From the NCBI RefSeq assembly GCF_006717075.1, contig NZ_VFQC01000001.1, forward strand, positions 3,643,501 through 3,707,500: 64,000 bases of DNA, in the 5' to 3' direction. This DNA is from Haloactinospora alba (GTDB lineage: Bacteria > Actinomycetota > Actinomycetes > Streptosporangiales > Streptosporangiaceae). The translations under genes were made by a program, and so were the position numbers. The notes under the pieces are model-generated. The model saw only the letters and a program-made list of their open reading frames with translations. It made no database searches and had not been told where the DNA came from. Of this stretch, positions 52,190 to 62,888 are shown one piece after another (position 1 is the first letter of the stretch; each line of letters opens with the position of its first letter).

Positions 52190-52562
52190 CACGCTGCGAC
52201 ACCACCGGACCACCTGGGTCACCGCCTGCCCCTCCGACCAGCTGTCGCCGGAACGCGGGGTGGCCGTGCTGCTGCCGGGCGGTGCGCAGGCCGCGCTGTT
52301 CCGCACGTTCGACGGGCACCTGTACGCCGTGGACAACGTCGACCCGGCCACCTCCGCGGCGGTGATGGCGCGCGGCATCGTGGGGGACCGCGACGGGGAA
52401 CCCACCGTCGCCTCCCCGCTGCACAAACAGGTGTTCTCCCTGCGCACCGGACAGTGCCTGGACGACCCGCGGCTGTGGCTGGCCACCCTGCCGGTGCGGG
52501 AACGCGACGGGACCGTCGCGGTGGCCGCCCCGGAGGAGCCGCCCGCGGGGAGCGGGTCGTGA
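52179..52562 (+). CDS. nirD: Nitrite reductase small subunit NirD
   Basis: The protein has 127 residues from an ATG inside the last codons of nirB (11-bp overlap). Rieske-like fold (GVAVLLPGGAQAALFRTFDGHLYAVDNVDP) that lacks the cluster-binding Cys-His pairs, as in other NirD proteins, with a final LPVRERDGTVAVAA strand. Partner of NirB. Next gene starts within its stop codon. Confidence 0.93.
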   Translation: MSGDTLRHHRTTWVTACPSDQLSPERGVAVLLPGGAQAALFRTFDGHLYAVDNVDPATSAAVMARGIVGDRDGEPTVASPLHKQVFSLRTGQCLDDPRLWLATLPVRERDGTVAVAAPEEPPAGSGS

Positions 52563-53725
52563 CCACCGCCGCACCGGAGGGAGCAGCCCGCCTCACCGCG
52601 TCCCCGGCACCGTTGGCGGGGTTCACCGTCGGGGTGACCGCTGCCCACCGCGCGGAGGAGCTGTCCGTACTGCTGCGCCGCCGCGGCGCCGAGGTCCTGC
52701 ACGGTCCCGCGCTGCGTATCGCGCCGCTCGACGACGACCGGCGGCTGGAGCTGGCCACCCGGGAGCTGGTGGCGCGCCCGGCCGACGTCACGGTCGTCAC
52801 CAGCGGGGTGGGGCTGCGCGGGTGGATCGAGGCGTGCGAGACCTGGGGGCTGGGCGAGCAGCTCGTCGCGGCGCTGCGCAGCTCCCGGCTGCTGGCGCGG
52901 GGGTCCAAGGCCACCGGGGCGCTGCGCGCGGCCGGGTTGCCGGAGGCGTGGTCCCCGCCCTCGGAGTCCTCGGACGAGGTGCTGCAGCACCTGCTCGCGC
53001 GGGGTGTCGCCGGCAGCCGGATCGCGGTCCAGCTGCACAACGGGACGCTTCCCGAGTTCCGCGCGGCGCTGCGCGCGGCCGGCGCCGACGTCGTCGCGGT
53101 CCCGGTGTACCGGTGCGGCGCGCCGCTGGACACCGGACCGCTGGACCGGCTCATCGACGCCGCCGTCGGCGGGGAGGTGGACGCGGTGACGTTCACCAGC
53201 GCCCCCGCCGCGGCAGGGGTGCTCGACCGCGCCGACGGCACCGGCCGCGGCGCCGACCTGGAGCGGGCGCTGCGGGGGCCGGTGCTGGCGGTGAGCGTGG
53301 GCCGGGTCACCGCCGGACCGCTCACCTCCCGGGGGCTGCCCACGGTGTGGCCCGAGCGGGGGCGAATCGGCGCCCAGGTGCGGCTACTGTCCGAGGAGTT
53401 GGCCGGCCGCGCCACCACCCTGACCGCGGCCGGCCGCACCCTGCAGCTGCGGGGAAGCGCCGTGGTGCTGGACGGGGAGGTGATCCCGCTGCACCCGGGT
53501 CCGGTCCGGCTGCTGCGGGAGCTCGCGCGCCAGCCGGGCCGGGTGCGCGGCCGGGAGGAGCTGCTTTCCGCCCTCGGTAGCCGGAGCGGGCCGCACGCGG
53601 TGGACACCGCGGTGATGCGGCTGCGGTCGGCTCTCGGGGACGCGCGGCTCGTCCAGACCGTGGTCAAGCGCGGGTACCGGCTGGCGGTGGACCACACGGC
53701 ACGCACCGGAGAGGAGGAGTGGTGA
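52559..53725 (+). CDS. NnaR-like regulator: HemD-fold sensor plus winged HTH
   Basis: The protein has 388 residues from a GTG overlapping the nirD stop. The first ~260 residues are a uroporphyrinogen-III synthase fold (FTVGVTAAHRAEELSVLLRRRGAEVLHGPALRI, LPEAWSPPSESSDEVLQHLLARG, AVTFTSAPAA). The last ~100 form an OmpR/PhoB-type winged HTH (VIPLHPGPVRLLRELARQPGRVRGREELLSAL, AVDTAVMRLRSALG). The same fusion is NnaR in Streptomyces, which helps GlnR turn on nitrate and nitrite genes. It probably does not make tetrapyrrole. Siroheme sensing is an attractive but unproven idea. Confidence 0.88.
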   Translation: MTTAAPEGAARLTASPAPLAGFTVGVTAAHRAEELSVLLRRRGAEVLHGPALRIAPLDDDRRLELATRELVARPADVTVVTSGVGLRGWIEACETWGLGEQLVAALRSSRLLARGSKATGALRAAGLPEAWSPPSESSDEVLQHLLARGVAGSRIAVQLHNGTLPEFRAALRAAGADVVAVPVYRCGAPLDTGPLDRLIDAAVGGEVDAVTFTSAPAAAGVLDRADGTGRGADLERALRGPVLAVSVGRVTAGPLTSRGLPTVWPERGRIGAQVRLLSEELAGRATTLTAAGRTLQLRGSAVVLDGEVIPLHPGPVRLLRELARQPGRVRGREELLSALGSRSGPHAVDTAVMRLRSALGDARLVQTVVKRGYRLAVDHTARTGEEEW

Positions 53726-54356
53726 GCCCGACCCTGCTGCTGGCCGTGCACGGCACCCGCCAACCGCGCGGTGTCGCGGCGGCCCGGGATCTGGCGCGCC
53801 GGGTGTCGCGGCGGTGGGACCTGCCGGTCCGGTTGGGGTTCGCCGACGTGCTCGCGCCGAGTGTGGGAGAGGTCGCCGCCGGTGTCGACGGCCCGCTCGT
53901 CGTGGTTCCGGCGTTCCTCGCCTCCGGCTACCACGTGCGCACCGACATCCCCGACCAGCTCGCCCGCCACGGCCGCGCCGCCTCGTCCAGGCGGGCCTTC
54001 GCCCCGGCGACCGGGTGGTCCTCGCCGCGGCCGGTTCGTCGGACGCCTCCGCCGCTGCGGAGGCCGGTGCAGCCGCCCGGCGTCTTTCCCACCGGTTGGG
54101 GACCGGGGTCCGGGTGGGCTACATCGCGATCGGCCGTCCCACCGTGGCCGACGTCGTCGCGGACGCACGCGCGGGGGAGAAAACGCGGGTGGCGGTGGCG
54201 CCGTGGCTGCTGGCGCCGGGACTGTTCCACGACAGCCTGCCGGAGGCGGGTGCGGACGTCGTCGCAGAGCCGCTGTGCCCCGACGTCGGTGTGGTGGACG
54301 CCGTGTTGGCCCGCTACCGGGAGGCCGCGGCCCGGCGCCCCGACCGTGGACCGTAA
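53722..54356 (+). pseudogene. Sirohydrochlorin chelatase (CbiX/SirB-like), deleted and frameshifted
   Basis: From a GTG overlapping the previous stop the frame reads SPTLLLAVHGTRQPRGVAAARDLARRVS (catalytic His region) to RTDIPDQLARHGRAA. It then leaves the coding frame near 53980-53990. Another frame takes over with VQAGLRPGDRVVLAAAGSSDAS and continues VGYIAIGRPTVADVVADARAGEKTRVAVAPWLLAPGLFHDSL (second His) to the stop at 54356. The usual segment between these parts (about 20-30 residues) is also missing, so a short deletion plus frameshift is likely, not just one sequencing slip. Iron insertion for NirB siroheme would then depend on another gene. Confidence 0.75.
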
Positions 54357-54386
54357 CCCGCGGTGTTCCCGGGACACAGCAGTGTC

Positions 54387-55046
54387 CTATCCCCGGACCG
54401 CCTCACCCCTCCCCTCAACGACCCCGTGGCCGCCGCTGCCGTCATCCGGGAACCACCGCTCCTCGACCAGCGGACCGGCGAGGGGGACGACGATACTCAC
54501 CAGCACGGCCATCCCGGCCACACCGGCCACCAGCGGCCACAACCGGAGGCCGAGCCTCATGTAGAGGGCGACCACGGCGATCAGAACGGCGCCGGACACG
54601 GCGGCCACCGGAGTCAGGGGCTGGATCAGGGTCTCACTGAAGGCCCGGACGCCAGGGGTGGACGGCTCGCTCAGGGCCGGAGCCACGATGGCCGGCGCCA
54701 CCGGCGGGAGCAGCCCGAGCAGAGCACCCCTCCGGGGGTGGGGCACCCCGAACCTGCGCAGCAGCCACGCCACTCCCGAACACCCCGCGACGATCAGCCC
54801 CGCGTCGATGGTGAACACGACGGCCCGGAGGATCAGCGCCCCGGTCGGCGTGTAGTCGTCGTACAGGTTGGCGGTCTTGCCGTGTATGACGAGGAAGGCC
54901 AGGAGCGGAACCATCAGGGTGAACAGCCAGCTCAAGATCCCCCCGGCCGCGACCGCAGGGACGAACCACAACATCGGGAGGACCGAGGTCGAGGGGGGAA
55001 CCCGCGCTCCGTCTGACTGGGGTGCGGCCTGAGCGCTTTCGCTCAC
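54387..55046 (-). CDS. Hypothetical membrane protein
   Basis: The protein has 219 residues from a GTG at 55044-55046, with GGGAGGAAC before it. Five predicted hydrophobic segments (LPMLWFVPAVAAGGILSWLFTLMVPLLAFLVI, GALILRAVVFTIDAGLIVAG, and three more), a GVPHPRRGALLGLL loop, and a charged tail. No family is recognised. Convergent with the damaged chelatase gene. Confidence 0.7.
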   Translation of the reverse strand: MSESAQAAPQSDGARVPPSTSVLPMLWFVPAVAAGGILSWLFTLMVPLLAFLVIHGKTANLYDDYTPTGALILRAVVFTIDAGLIVAGCSGVAWLLRRFGVPHPRRGALLGLLPPVAPAIVAPALSEPSTPGVRAFSETLIQPLTPVAAVSGAVLIAVVALYMRLGLRLWPLVAGVAGMAVLVSIVVPLAGPLVEERWFPDDGSGGHGVVEGRGEAVRG

Positions 55047-55230
55047 GTTCCTCCCTCGCGGGGTCGCCGACACGGTCCTTTGATGGGACGCCGGGAACAG
55101 CCCCGCGGTTGTCCACACCGCGGTCCCGTGGGAGCGGACGGTCACCCGCGGCCGCCGTCCGGAGTCGCCTGTCCGCGCACCAACCGGTGACCGGACGGCG
55201 GCCGTTGCTGTGACACGGGAGCACCGCGGG

Positions 55231-56064
55231 TCAGTCGAGGCCGGTGACCATGGTGGCGACGCTGTCCAGGTAGGCCAGGGTCTCGTTGCGCGGCATGGTG
55301 GGCAGGTCGATCAGTATCCGTTCGACGTCCAGCCCGGCGGCGGCGGTGATGTCGGTGGGGTTGGCGGGCACGCCGAACACCGTGACCGGCAGCCGGCCCC
55401 GACCCTGCTGCTGGCCGCGTTCCCGCAGTTCGGCGATGCGGGAGGCGAGCGGTTCCGTCTCCCCGTTCCAGCGGGGGAACCACCCGTCGCCGTAGTCCAG
55501 CACCCGGTCCAGCACCGTGGGCGCCTCCCCGCCGACGAGGACCGGGAGGTGCGGCTGCTGTACCGGTTTGGGCCAGGCGTACATCGGGTCGAAGTCCACG
55601 AAGTCACCGTGGAACTCGGCCACGTCGCTGGTCCAGATCCGTTTGATCGCCCTCACCCGTTCGCCCAGCAGGGAGACGCGGGTTCGGGGGTCGGTGCCGT
55701 GGTGGCGCATCTCCTCCCTGCCCCACCCGGAGCCCACACCCAGCACGAACCGGCCGTCGCTGACCCGGTCGAGGGAGGCGGCCTCCTTGGCCACCATGAT
55801 GGGGTCGCGTTGCACGAGCAGCGCGATACCGGTACCCACCACCAGCCGCCGGGTGGCGGCGGCCGCGGCCGACAGCGCGACGAACGGGTCCAGCGTGCGG
55901 TAGTACCGGCGCTCCAGCTCCTCCGCTCCCACCTCGCGGGTCACCGGGATGTGGCTGTGCTCCGCGGTGAACAGCGCGTCCAGCCCGCGCTGCTCCAGCG
56001 CCGGGCCGAGTTCGGCCGGAGCGATCCCCTCGTCGGTGATGAACGTGGACACACCGAATTCCAT
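55231..56064 (-). CDS. LLM-class F420-dependent oxidoreductase
   Basis: The protein has 277 residues. Luciferase-like monooxygenase fold: MEFGVSTFITDEGIAPAELGPALEQRGLDALFTAEHSHIPV, RRLVVGTGIALLVQRDPIMVAKEAASLDRVSDGRFVLGVGSGW, and WTSDVAEFHGDFVDFDPMYAWPKPVQQPHLPVLVGG. This is the TIGR03619-type branch of F420-linked reductases in actinobacteria. The substrate is unknown. It is monocistronic. Confidence 0.92.
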   Translation of the reverse strand: MEFGVSTFITDEGIAPAELGPALEQRGLDALFTAEHSHIPVTREVGAEELERRYYRTLDPFVALSAAAAATRRLVVGTGIALLVQRDPIMVAKEAASLDRVSDGRFVLGVGSGWGREEMRHHGTDPRTRVSLLGERVRAIKRIWTSDVAEFHGDFVDFDPMYAWPKPVQQPHLPVLVGGEAPTVLDRVLDYGDGWFPRWNGETEPLASRIAELRERGQQQGRGRLPVTVFGVPANPTDITAAAGLDVERILIDLPTMPRNETLAYLDSVATMVTGLD

Positions 56065-56171
56065 ACGTGTCGAGCCCGGCGGTGGAGTTCTCGGGTCCCC
56101 GGACCGGGCCCTCCCCCCTTTCCGGACGCGCGGCTGTCTGGTCCGCCGCCACGACGCCGGGAAACGGCACG

Positions 56172-56858
56172 TCAGCGGCTCGGGCCCCTCTCCGGGAGGA
56201 TACGGCCGTCACGCATGGTGGTGACCGTGTCGGCGGTGTCGAGGTACTCGGTGTCGTGGGTCACCATGAGCGTGGCGACGTCGTGGGTGCGGGTCACGTC
56301 GGCGATCAGTTCCACGATCCGCGCCCCGCGATCATGGTCGAGGGCGGCGGTGGGCTCGTCCACCAGGAGGACCCGCGGGGTTCCGGTCAGGGCGCGGGCG
56401 ATGTTCACGCGCTGGCGCTCCCCGCCGGAAAGGTGGGCGACGCGCCGGTGCTGTTTGCCGTCCAGCCCCACCGTCGCCAGCAGCCTCTCGGCGGCGGCGC
56501 GGTGGGTACGCGGCGGCCGACCGCGCATGTGGTCGGTGACCAGCAGCTGCTCCACCGCGGTGAGGGACGGGATCAGGTTGGGCTGCTGGAACACGATCCC
56601 GATCCGGTTGAGCCGCAGCTGGGTGCGCGCCCTGTCGCCCAGGTCGGTGGCCTCGGTTCCGGCGATCTCCACGGTGCCGGTGTCGGGCCGGATCAGGGTG
56701 GCGGCGGCCGCCAGCAGACTGGACTTCCCCGAACCGGACGGGCCGACGAGGGCGTGCAGCTCGCCGGGGGCGGCGCTCAGGGACACCCGGTCCAGCGCGG
56801 TGACGGTGGAGTCGCCGTCGGGGTAGGTGAGGGTGACGTCGCGCAGGGTGATGCTCAT
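56172..56858 (-). CDS. ABC transporter ATPase (MacB/LolD type)
   Basis: The protein has 228 residues from the ATG at 56856-56858, overlapping the permease stop. Walker A is GPSGSGKSS near residue 41; the signature LSGGERQRVNIARAL and Walker B VLLVDEPTAALD follow, then THDTEYLDTAD (H-loop). It works with the FtsX-type permease encoded just before it. The pair lies opposite a histidine kinase and response regulator, so drug or peptide stress may induce it. Confidence 0.94.
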   Translation of the reverse strand: MSITLRDVTLTYPDGDSTVTALDRVSLSAAPGELHALVGPSGSGKSSLLAAAATLIRPDTGTVEIAGTEATDLGDRARTQLRLNRIGIVFQQPNLIPSLTAVEQLLVTDHMRGRPPRTHRAAAERLLATVGLDGKQHRRVAHLSGGERQRVNIARALTGTPRVLLVDEPTAALDHDRGARIVELIADVTRTHDVATLMVTHDTEYLDTADTVTTMRDGRILPERGPSR

Positions 56859-57934
56859 CGGGATCCTCCCAGGGCGGTCAGCGGGTCGACCGAGGTGATG
56901 CGGCCGACGGCCAGGACGGCTCCGACCATGCCGAGCGCGGCCATGCCGGCGACCGGCGGGACGGTGGTGGCCAGGGTCAGCTCGAAGGGCACGGCTCCCT
57001 CCACCGCGGTTCCGACCGCCGCGGCGACCGCACCGCCGGTGCCGGTGCCCGCGGCGAGCACGAGCAGCGCTTGGGCCAGGGCGTCGCGCAGCAGGTAGGC
57101 GGTGGAGCCGCCCAGCGCCTTGAGGACGGCGATGTCTCCGGTGCGCTGGATCGTCCACACCGTGAGGAACGCACCGATGACCAGGGCGGAGATGACGTAG
57201 AGGAAGCCCTGGATCATCAGCAGCGAACCGTTCTCCGAGGAGAACGCCCCGATCGCCTGCAGGCTGTCCGAACGGGTCGCCGAGACCGTTCCGGCATCCT
57301 CGTCGACGGCGGCGGTCTCGGCCGAGGGCGCGTCGGCGGCGACCACCGTGCCGGCGGGTGCGTCCCCACCCCCGGCGGGGGCGAGATCGCGCCAGGTTCC
57401 CAGGGAGGTCCACACCACCGGCGTGTGGCTGTACTGGTCGTCACCGGCCACCCCGGTGACGGTGAGGTCCTCCCCGGCGATGGTGACGGTGTCGCCGGCG
57501 GCGAGGTTCTCCTCCTCGGCTATCGACCGCCCGATGACCACCTGCCCGTCTCCGGCCCCGTCCGGGGCGAGCTTCCCACCGGGGCGGGCGGCGAACACGG
57601 TGGCGCCGGTGGTCTCCCCGCCGTCGAGTTCCAGCCGGGTCTGGGTGATGCCCAGCGGCTCGGCCCACGCCACCCCGTCGGCGCCGCTCCACTCCTCCAC
57701 CTGGTCGGCGGTGACGGAACTGTCCGCGAACGACTCGTCGGGTTCCTCGTCACCGGAGGAACCGAAGGCGATGTGGCTGGCGGGCAGGTTGGCGACGGCG
57801 GAGGTGGACTCGTTGGCCAGCCCCGCGGTCAACCCGGACAGCAACACGGTGAGCAGTGTGATGAGGGCGATGACCGACCCCATGAGCGCGAACCGCCCCT
57901 TGGCGAACAGGATGTCGCGGATGGCGACGAACAC
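56855..57934 (-). CDS. FtsX/MacB-like ABC permease
   Basis: The protein has 359 residues from a GTG at 57932-57934, with GAAGGAGG before it. An N-terminal helix (FALMGSVIALITLLTVLLSGLTAGL), a large outside domain of about 210 residues rich in Asp, Glu and Thr, and three C-terminal helices (IQGFLYVISALVIGAFLTVWTIQRTGDIAVLKALGGS, with the FtsX-type KALGGS). This is a mechanotransmission-type exporter half; only one permease is encoded. Confidence 0.92.
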   Translation of the reverse strand: MFVAIRDILFAKGRFALMGSVIALITLLTVLLSGLTAGLANESTSAVANLPASHIAFGSSGDEEPDESFADSSVTADQVEEWSGADGVAWAEPLGITQTRLELDGGETTGATVFAARPGGKLAPDGAGDGQVVIGRSIAEEENLAAGDTVTIAGEDLTVTGVAGDDQYSHTPVVWTSLGTWRDLAPAGGGDAPAGTVVAADAPSAETAAVDEDAGTVSATRSDSLQAIGAFSSENGSLLMIQGFLYVISALVIGAFLTVWTIQRTGDIAVLKALGGSTAYLLRDALAQALLVLAAGTGTGGAVAAAVGTAVEGAVPFELTLATTVPPVAGMAALGMVGAVLAVGRITSVDPLTALGGSR

Positions 57935-58180
57935 GGACGCGCCTCCTTCTCTTCTCGTTCGGCTACACCCACCACGATCGGGCAAAACACGCTCGTTGCC
58001 ATCGGGCGCGGGGTTGGTCTCACGCGTCCGTGGGGTTGAGGCGAGAATCAACCGAACGGTTGATGTCCTGCGGCGAAGACCACGGCTAGGGTTGGATGCG
58101 CCGCCGAGCAACCGACCGCGGTCGGAGGGGACCGCGGCCCGGAGCCACTGTTGCCGTCACCGGCGACGAGGACACCGCCC

Positions 58181-59416
58181 ATGCCCACCGCACACGATCC
58201 TCCCCAGCACGGCTACGCCGCGCCGCACACCGCCACCGTGCTACGGCTGCTGCGCGTCGCCCTGCACGCCGCTTTCGCCGTGCTCCTGGCGATCGCGGCG
58301 CTGCGGCTGTTCCTCGTTCCGGGCACCGCTCCCGGCGTCGCGTGGGCGGCGCTGGCGGGGGCGGTGGTACTGGCCGGCGTCTACGCCGCCGGACCGCTGA
58401 CCCAGCCGAGGTGGCCCACCCGCCGGATGGCGCTGGTGTGGTTGGCGGCGGTCACCGCCGTGTGGGCGGTGTTGCTGCTGCTCAGTCCGGACTTCTCCTG
58501 GGTGGCGTTCCCGCTGTTCTTCCTGCACCTGCACCTGTTGGACCGCGGGCACGCGATCCTCGCGGTCACGGTGGTCACTGGCGCTGTGGTCGCCGCCCAA
58601 GCGGCGCACGCGCAGAGTTTCACCGTCGCCATGCTGCTCGGACCGGCCCTGGGCGCGGTCTTCGCGGTGGTGATCGCGCTGGGGTACGCGGCCCTGTACA
58701 CCGAGAGCGAGCAGCGCCGCCGCCTCATCGAGGACCTGCGCCGCACCCGCAACGAGCTCGCGGAGTCGCAGCACACCGCCGGGATGCTGGCCGAGCGGGA
58801 GCGCCTCTCCCGCGAGATCCACGACACGCTCGCCCAGGGTCTGTCCAGCATCGTGCTGCTGCTGCGTTCCGCCGACGGGTTGGTGGAACACGACCCGCGA
58901 ACCGCCCGCGCCCGTGTCGGGGAGGCGTGGCAGGCCGCCTCGGACAACCTCGCCGAGGCGCGCCGGTTCGTGCGCGACCTCGCCCCGCCGGCACTGACCG
59001 GGGACACCCTGGTGGAGGCGCTGGGACGGTTGTGCGAACGCACCGGCCACGAGTCCGGGATCGACTGCCGGTTCCGGGTGGACGGCGACCCTGTGCCGCT
59101 GCCGACCGGCTACGACGTCGCCCTGCTGCGGGCGGCCCAGGCCAGCCTGGCGAACGTCACCACGCACTCCGGAGCCGGCACCGCGGTGGTCACACTGGCG
59201 TTCCTGGACACCGAGGTGACGTTGGACGTCTACGACGACGGCGCGGGGTTCGACCCGGCCACGGTGGGGTCCGGCGCCGACGGCACCGGTTTCGGGATTC
59301 CCGTGTTGCGCAAGCGCGTGGCCGAGCTGAACGGGCGGGTCGACGTGGAGTCCGCTCCCGGCTCGGGCACCGTCGTCGCGGTCAGTGTGCCGCTCGTGGG
59401 AGAGGAGGAGGCGTGA
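58181..59416 (+). CDS. NarL-type sensor histidine kinase
   Basis: The protein has 411 residues from ATG 58181. Five to six predicted helices in the first 180 residues, then a HisKA_3 dimer region with AERERLSREIHDTLAQGLSSIVLLLR (phospho-His) and an HATPase (AAQASLANVTTHSGAGTAVVTL; DDGAGFDP; GFGIPVLRKRVAELNGRVDVESAPGSGTVVAV). It is coupled to the next gene. Divergent from the FtsX-type ABC genes, which it may control. Confidence 0.95.
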   Translation: MPTAHDPPQHGYAAPHTATVLRLLRVALHAAFAVLLAIAALRLFLVPGTAPGVAWAALAGAVVLAGVYAAGPLTQPRWPTRRMALVWLAAVTAVWAVLLLLSPDFSWVAFPLFFLHLHLLDRGHAILAVTVVTGAVVAAQAAHAQSFTVAMLLGPALGAVFAVVIALGYAALYTESEQRRRLIEDLRRTRNELAESQHTAGMLAERERLSREIHDTLAQGLSSIVLLLRSADGLVEHDPRTARARVGEAWQAASDNLAEARRFVRDLAPPALTGDTLVEALGRLCERTGHESGIDCRFRVDGDPVPLPTGYDVALLRAAQASLANVTTHSGAGTAVVTLAFLDTEVTLDVYDDGAGFDPATVGSGADGTGFGIPVLRKRVAELNGRVDVESAPGSGTVVAVSVPLVGEEEA

Positions 59417-60051
59417 CCGGCGCTCCGCTGCGGATCCTGCTGGTGGACGACCATCCGGTGGTGCGCCGGGGACTGCGCGCGATGTTCGACGAGCGAGGCG
59501 ACATGGCGGTGGTCGCCGAGGCCGGGGACGGACAGGAGGCGCTGGACACGCTGGCCACCACCGGGGTGGACGTCGTACTGATGGACCTGCGGATGTCGGC
59601 GGGGATGGACGGCGTGACCGCGACCCGGCGCATCACCCGGTCGGCCTCCTCCCCTCCGGTGCTGGTGCTGACCACCTACGACACCGACGCCGACATCCTC
59701 GCGGCGGTGGAGGCCGGAGCGACCGGTTACATGCTCAAGGACGCACCCAACGAGGAGCTCTGCCAGGCGGTCGCGGCGGCCGCCCGCGGCGAGACCACTC
59801 TCGCCCCACACGTGGCCGCGCGGCTCATGGGCCGCGTACGGTCCCCCACCCCCGCGCTGAGTTCCCGGGAAACCGATATCCTGAGGGCGCTCGCCCGCGG
59901 TCTCTCCAACCGGGAGATCTCGGCGGAGCTGTTCGTCAGCGAAGCGACCGTGAAAACCCATCTGGTGCACATATACGCCAAGCTCGGAGTGGACAACCGC
60001 ACCGCCGCCATCGCCGTCGCAATGGAGCGCGGCATCATCAGCCCCCACTGA
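59413..60051 (+). CDS. NarL/LuxR-type response regulator
   Basis: The protein has 212 residues from a GTG overlapping the kinase stop. Receiver: ILLVDDHPVVRRGLRAMF and phospho-Asp in DVVLMDLRM near residue 56; then TYDTDADILAAVEAGATGYMLKDA. LuxR HTH: ALSSRETDILRALARGLSNREISAELFVSEATVKTHLVHIYAKLGVDNRTAAIAVAMERGI. A partial duplicate of its last 39 bases lies downstream at 60117. Confidence 0.96.
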   Translation: MTGAPLRILLVDDHPVVRRGLRAMFDERGDMAVVAEAGDGQEALDTLATTGVDVVLMDLRMSAGMDGVTATRRITRSASSPPVLVLTTYDTDADILAAVEAGATGYMLKDAPNEELCQAVAAAARGETTLAPHVAARLMGRVRSPTPALSSRETDILRALARGLSNREISAELFVSEATVKTHLVHIYAKLGVDNRTAAIAVAMERGIISPH

Positions 60052-60101
60052 CCCACACGGCACGGCCCCTCCCCTGGGGTCCGCAGCGAGTTCGACGTTG
60101 A

Positions 60102-61658
<1,557 letters not shown>

Positions 61659-61672
61659 CGCTTCCGCCAGAG

Positions 61673-61705
61673 GACGGCCTCCTGGACCGCGACCAGGGGG
61701 CCGTC
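61673..61705 (+). terminator. Terminator of gdhA
   Basis: GACGGCC (61673-61679) pairs with GGCCGTC (61699-61705), and inside it CCTGG (61681-61685) pairs with CCAGG (61693-61697). It is 14 bp after the stop codon. Confidence 0.8.
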
Positions 61706-61767
61706 TCGCCTTGGGGGCGCGAGTGACTGCTTCCCATCCCGTGACCAGGGGGCGCCACGGGTGGAGT

Positions 61768-61947
61768 TTACAGGTTCTCGGCACGGACCTCGTCGAGGAA
61801 CGCCTTCCACTCGGAGGCGGAGAACGACAGATGGCCAGCCTGGCGGTTCTGGGTGTCGCGCACCTGGACCATGCGCTCGTTACCACGGCATTCGACACAG
61901 TTGGCCCCATTGGCGCTGTAACTGCTCTTGTGCCAGCTAGTGATCAT
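61768..61947 (-). CDS. DUF397 protein of cassette B
   Basis: The protein has 59 residues from the ATG at 61945-61947, which overlaps the XRE stop. Pattern: TSWHKSSYSANGANCVECRGNERMVQVRDTQNRQAGHLSFSASEWKAFLDEVRAENL. The C-terminal half is nearly identical to the cassette A protein (DTQNR.AGHLSFSASEW.AFLDEVR). Confidence 0.92.
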   Translation of the reverse strand: MITSWHKSSYSANGANCVECRGNERMVQVRDTQNRQAGHLSFSASEWKAFLDEVRAENL

Positions 61948-62705
61948 GAGAGCTTCCCTAGTACTTCCAATGAGTGCGTAACCGGTAATGACGCCGCCAG
62001 GGCAGATGTGAACCATGACGTGATTCGGTCATGAGTGTCGGATTCGTGTACCACGTTACCGTCAGCGTGGTCGCTGACGACTGCGCGTTCCCCGGAACGC
62101 AGCGTGAACACCATGAGTGGGGATGTCGGCACCATCAGCGCGGTTCCCTCAGGAACGAGATGGACGGAAACACGTTCGGTATCCGCCCATTTTAGGAGGT
62201 ATTCCACCTGCGCTCGGCGGATGGACTCTGATACTCCGGATACAGCGGAGACAGGAAACACCGCGGTTACCTGCAGCTCCCCCAGCTCTGCGAGACGTCC
62301 GCACCGGAGCTCTACCAACCGGTCGATCTCGTCGGGAGAAGCGAGCGGAAGCCCCGCACGGAAGACGGCTCGCGCGTATTCCTCGCATTGAAGATAGCCA
62401 GGGACCAGGGATGGTGTGGCGATAGAGAGCTGCAGCGCACCACGTTCGATGGCGTCGAGGTCCCGCGCCCACGCGGGGAGCCCAGTGCCGGTCGTTGAAC
62501 GCCGCCATGCCGCAACCAATTCCCCGTTAGCGCCCAAGGCAGCGTCCATACGTTCCGCATTATCCCGTTTTGGTAGCGAACCACCATTTTCCCACCGATT
62601 GACACTGGAATGCGCGGTTCCGCTTCGGGACGCCAATTGGAGCTGTGTAAACCCCGCTAACTCACGGAACCTCATTAGGGATTCGGCAAACAAGCTAGGA
62701 ATCAT
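61944..62705 (-). CDS. XRE-family regulator with DUF5753, cassette B
   Basis: The protein has 253 residues from the ATG at 62703-62705; an earlier in-frame ATG at 62753 would add a stretch over the promoter. HTH: LMRFRELAGFTQLQLASRSGTAHSSVNRWENGGSLPKRDNAERMDAALGANGELVAAW. Then DUF5753: LSIATPSLVPGYLQCEEYARAVFRAGL, ELRCGRLAELGELQVTAVFPVSAVSGV, LVPEGTALMVPTSPLMVFTL. It is more distant from the cassette A XRE protein than the other parts are from theirs. Confidence 0.92.
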   Translation of the reverse strand: MIPSLFAESLMRFRELAGFTQLQLASRSGTAHSSVNRWENGGSLPKRDNAERMDAALGANGELVAAWRRSTTGTGLPAWARDLDAIERGALQLSIATPSLVPGYLQCEEYARAVFRAGLPLASPDEIDRLVELRCGRLAELGELQVTAVFPVSAVSGVSESIRRAQVEYLLKWADTERVSVHLVPEGTALMVPTSPLMVFTLRSGERAVVSDHADGNVVHESDTHDRITSWFTSALAASLPVTHSLEVLGKLS

Positions 62706-62832
62706 GCACCGTACAGTATCGACAATATCCCATACTCGTACGGCAAATCCCATGATCTTGTGGAACGCTTTGGGATCACTGTTTTTGACTCCACTCTGGA
62801 CGGTGTCGCCATCCAGGCGCCGACATCAAAAA

Positions 62833-62863
62833 GCCCCTGCGGGAGTACCAGCTCCCCAGGGGC
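62833..62863 (+). promoter_or_regulatory. Conserved leader hairpin, cassette B
   Basis: GCCCCTG (62833-62839) pairs with CAGGGGC (62857-62863); C62840 bulges; GGGAG (62841-62845) pairs with CTCCC (62852-62856); the loop is six bases. The stems differ from cassette A at most positions but pairing, bulge, loop length and the distance to the start (25 bases) are the same. An A-run precedes it and GGCCACCGACTGG follows. Confidence 0.7.
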
Positions 62864-62888
62864 GCGGCCACCGACTGGTTAGGAGTCG

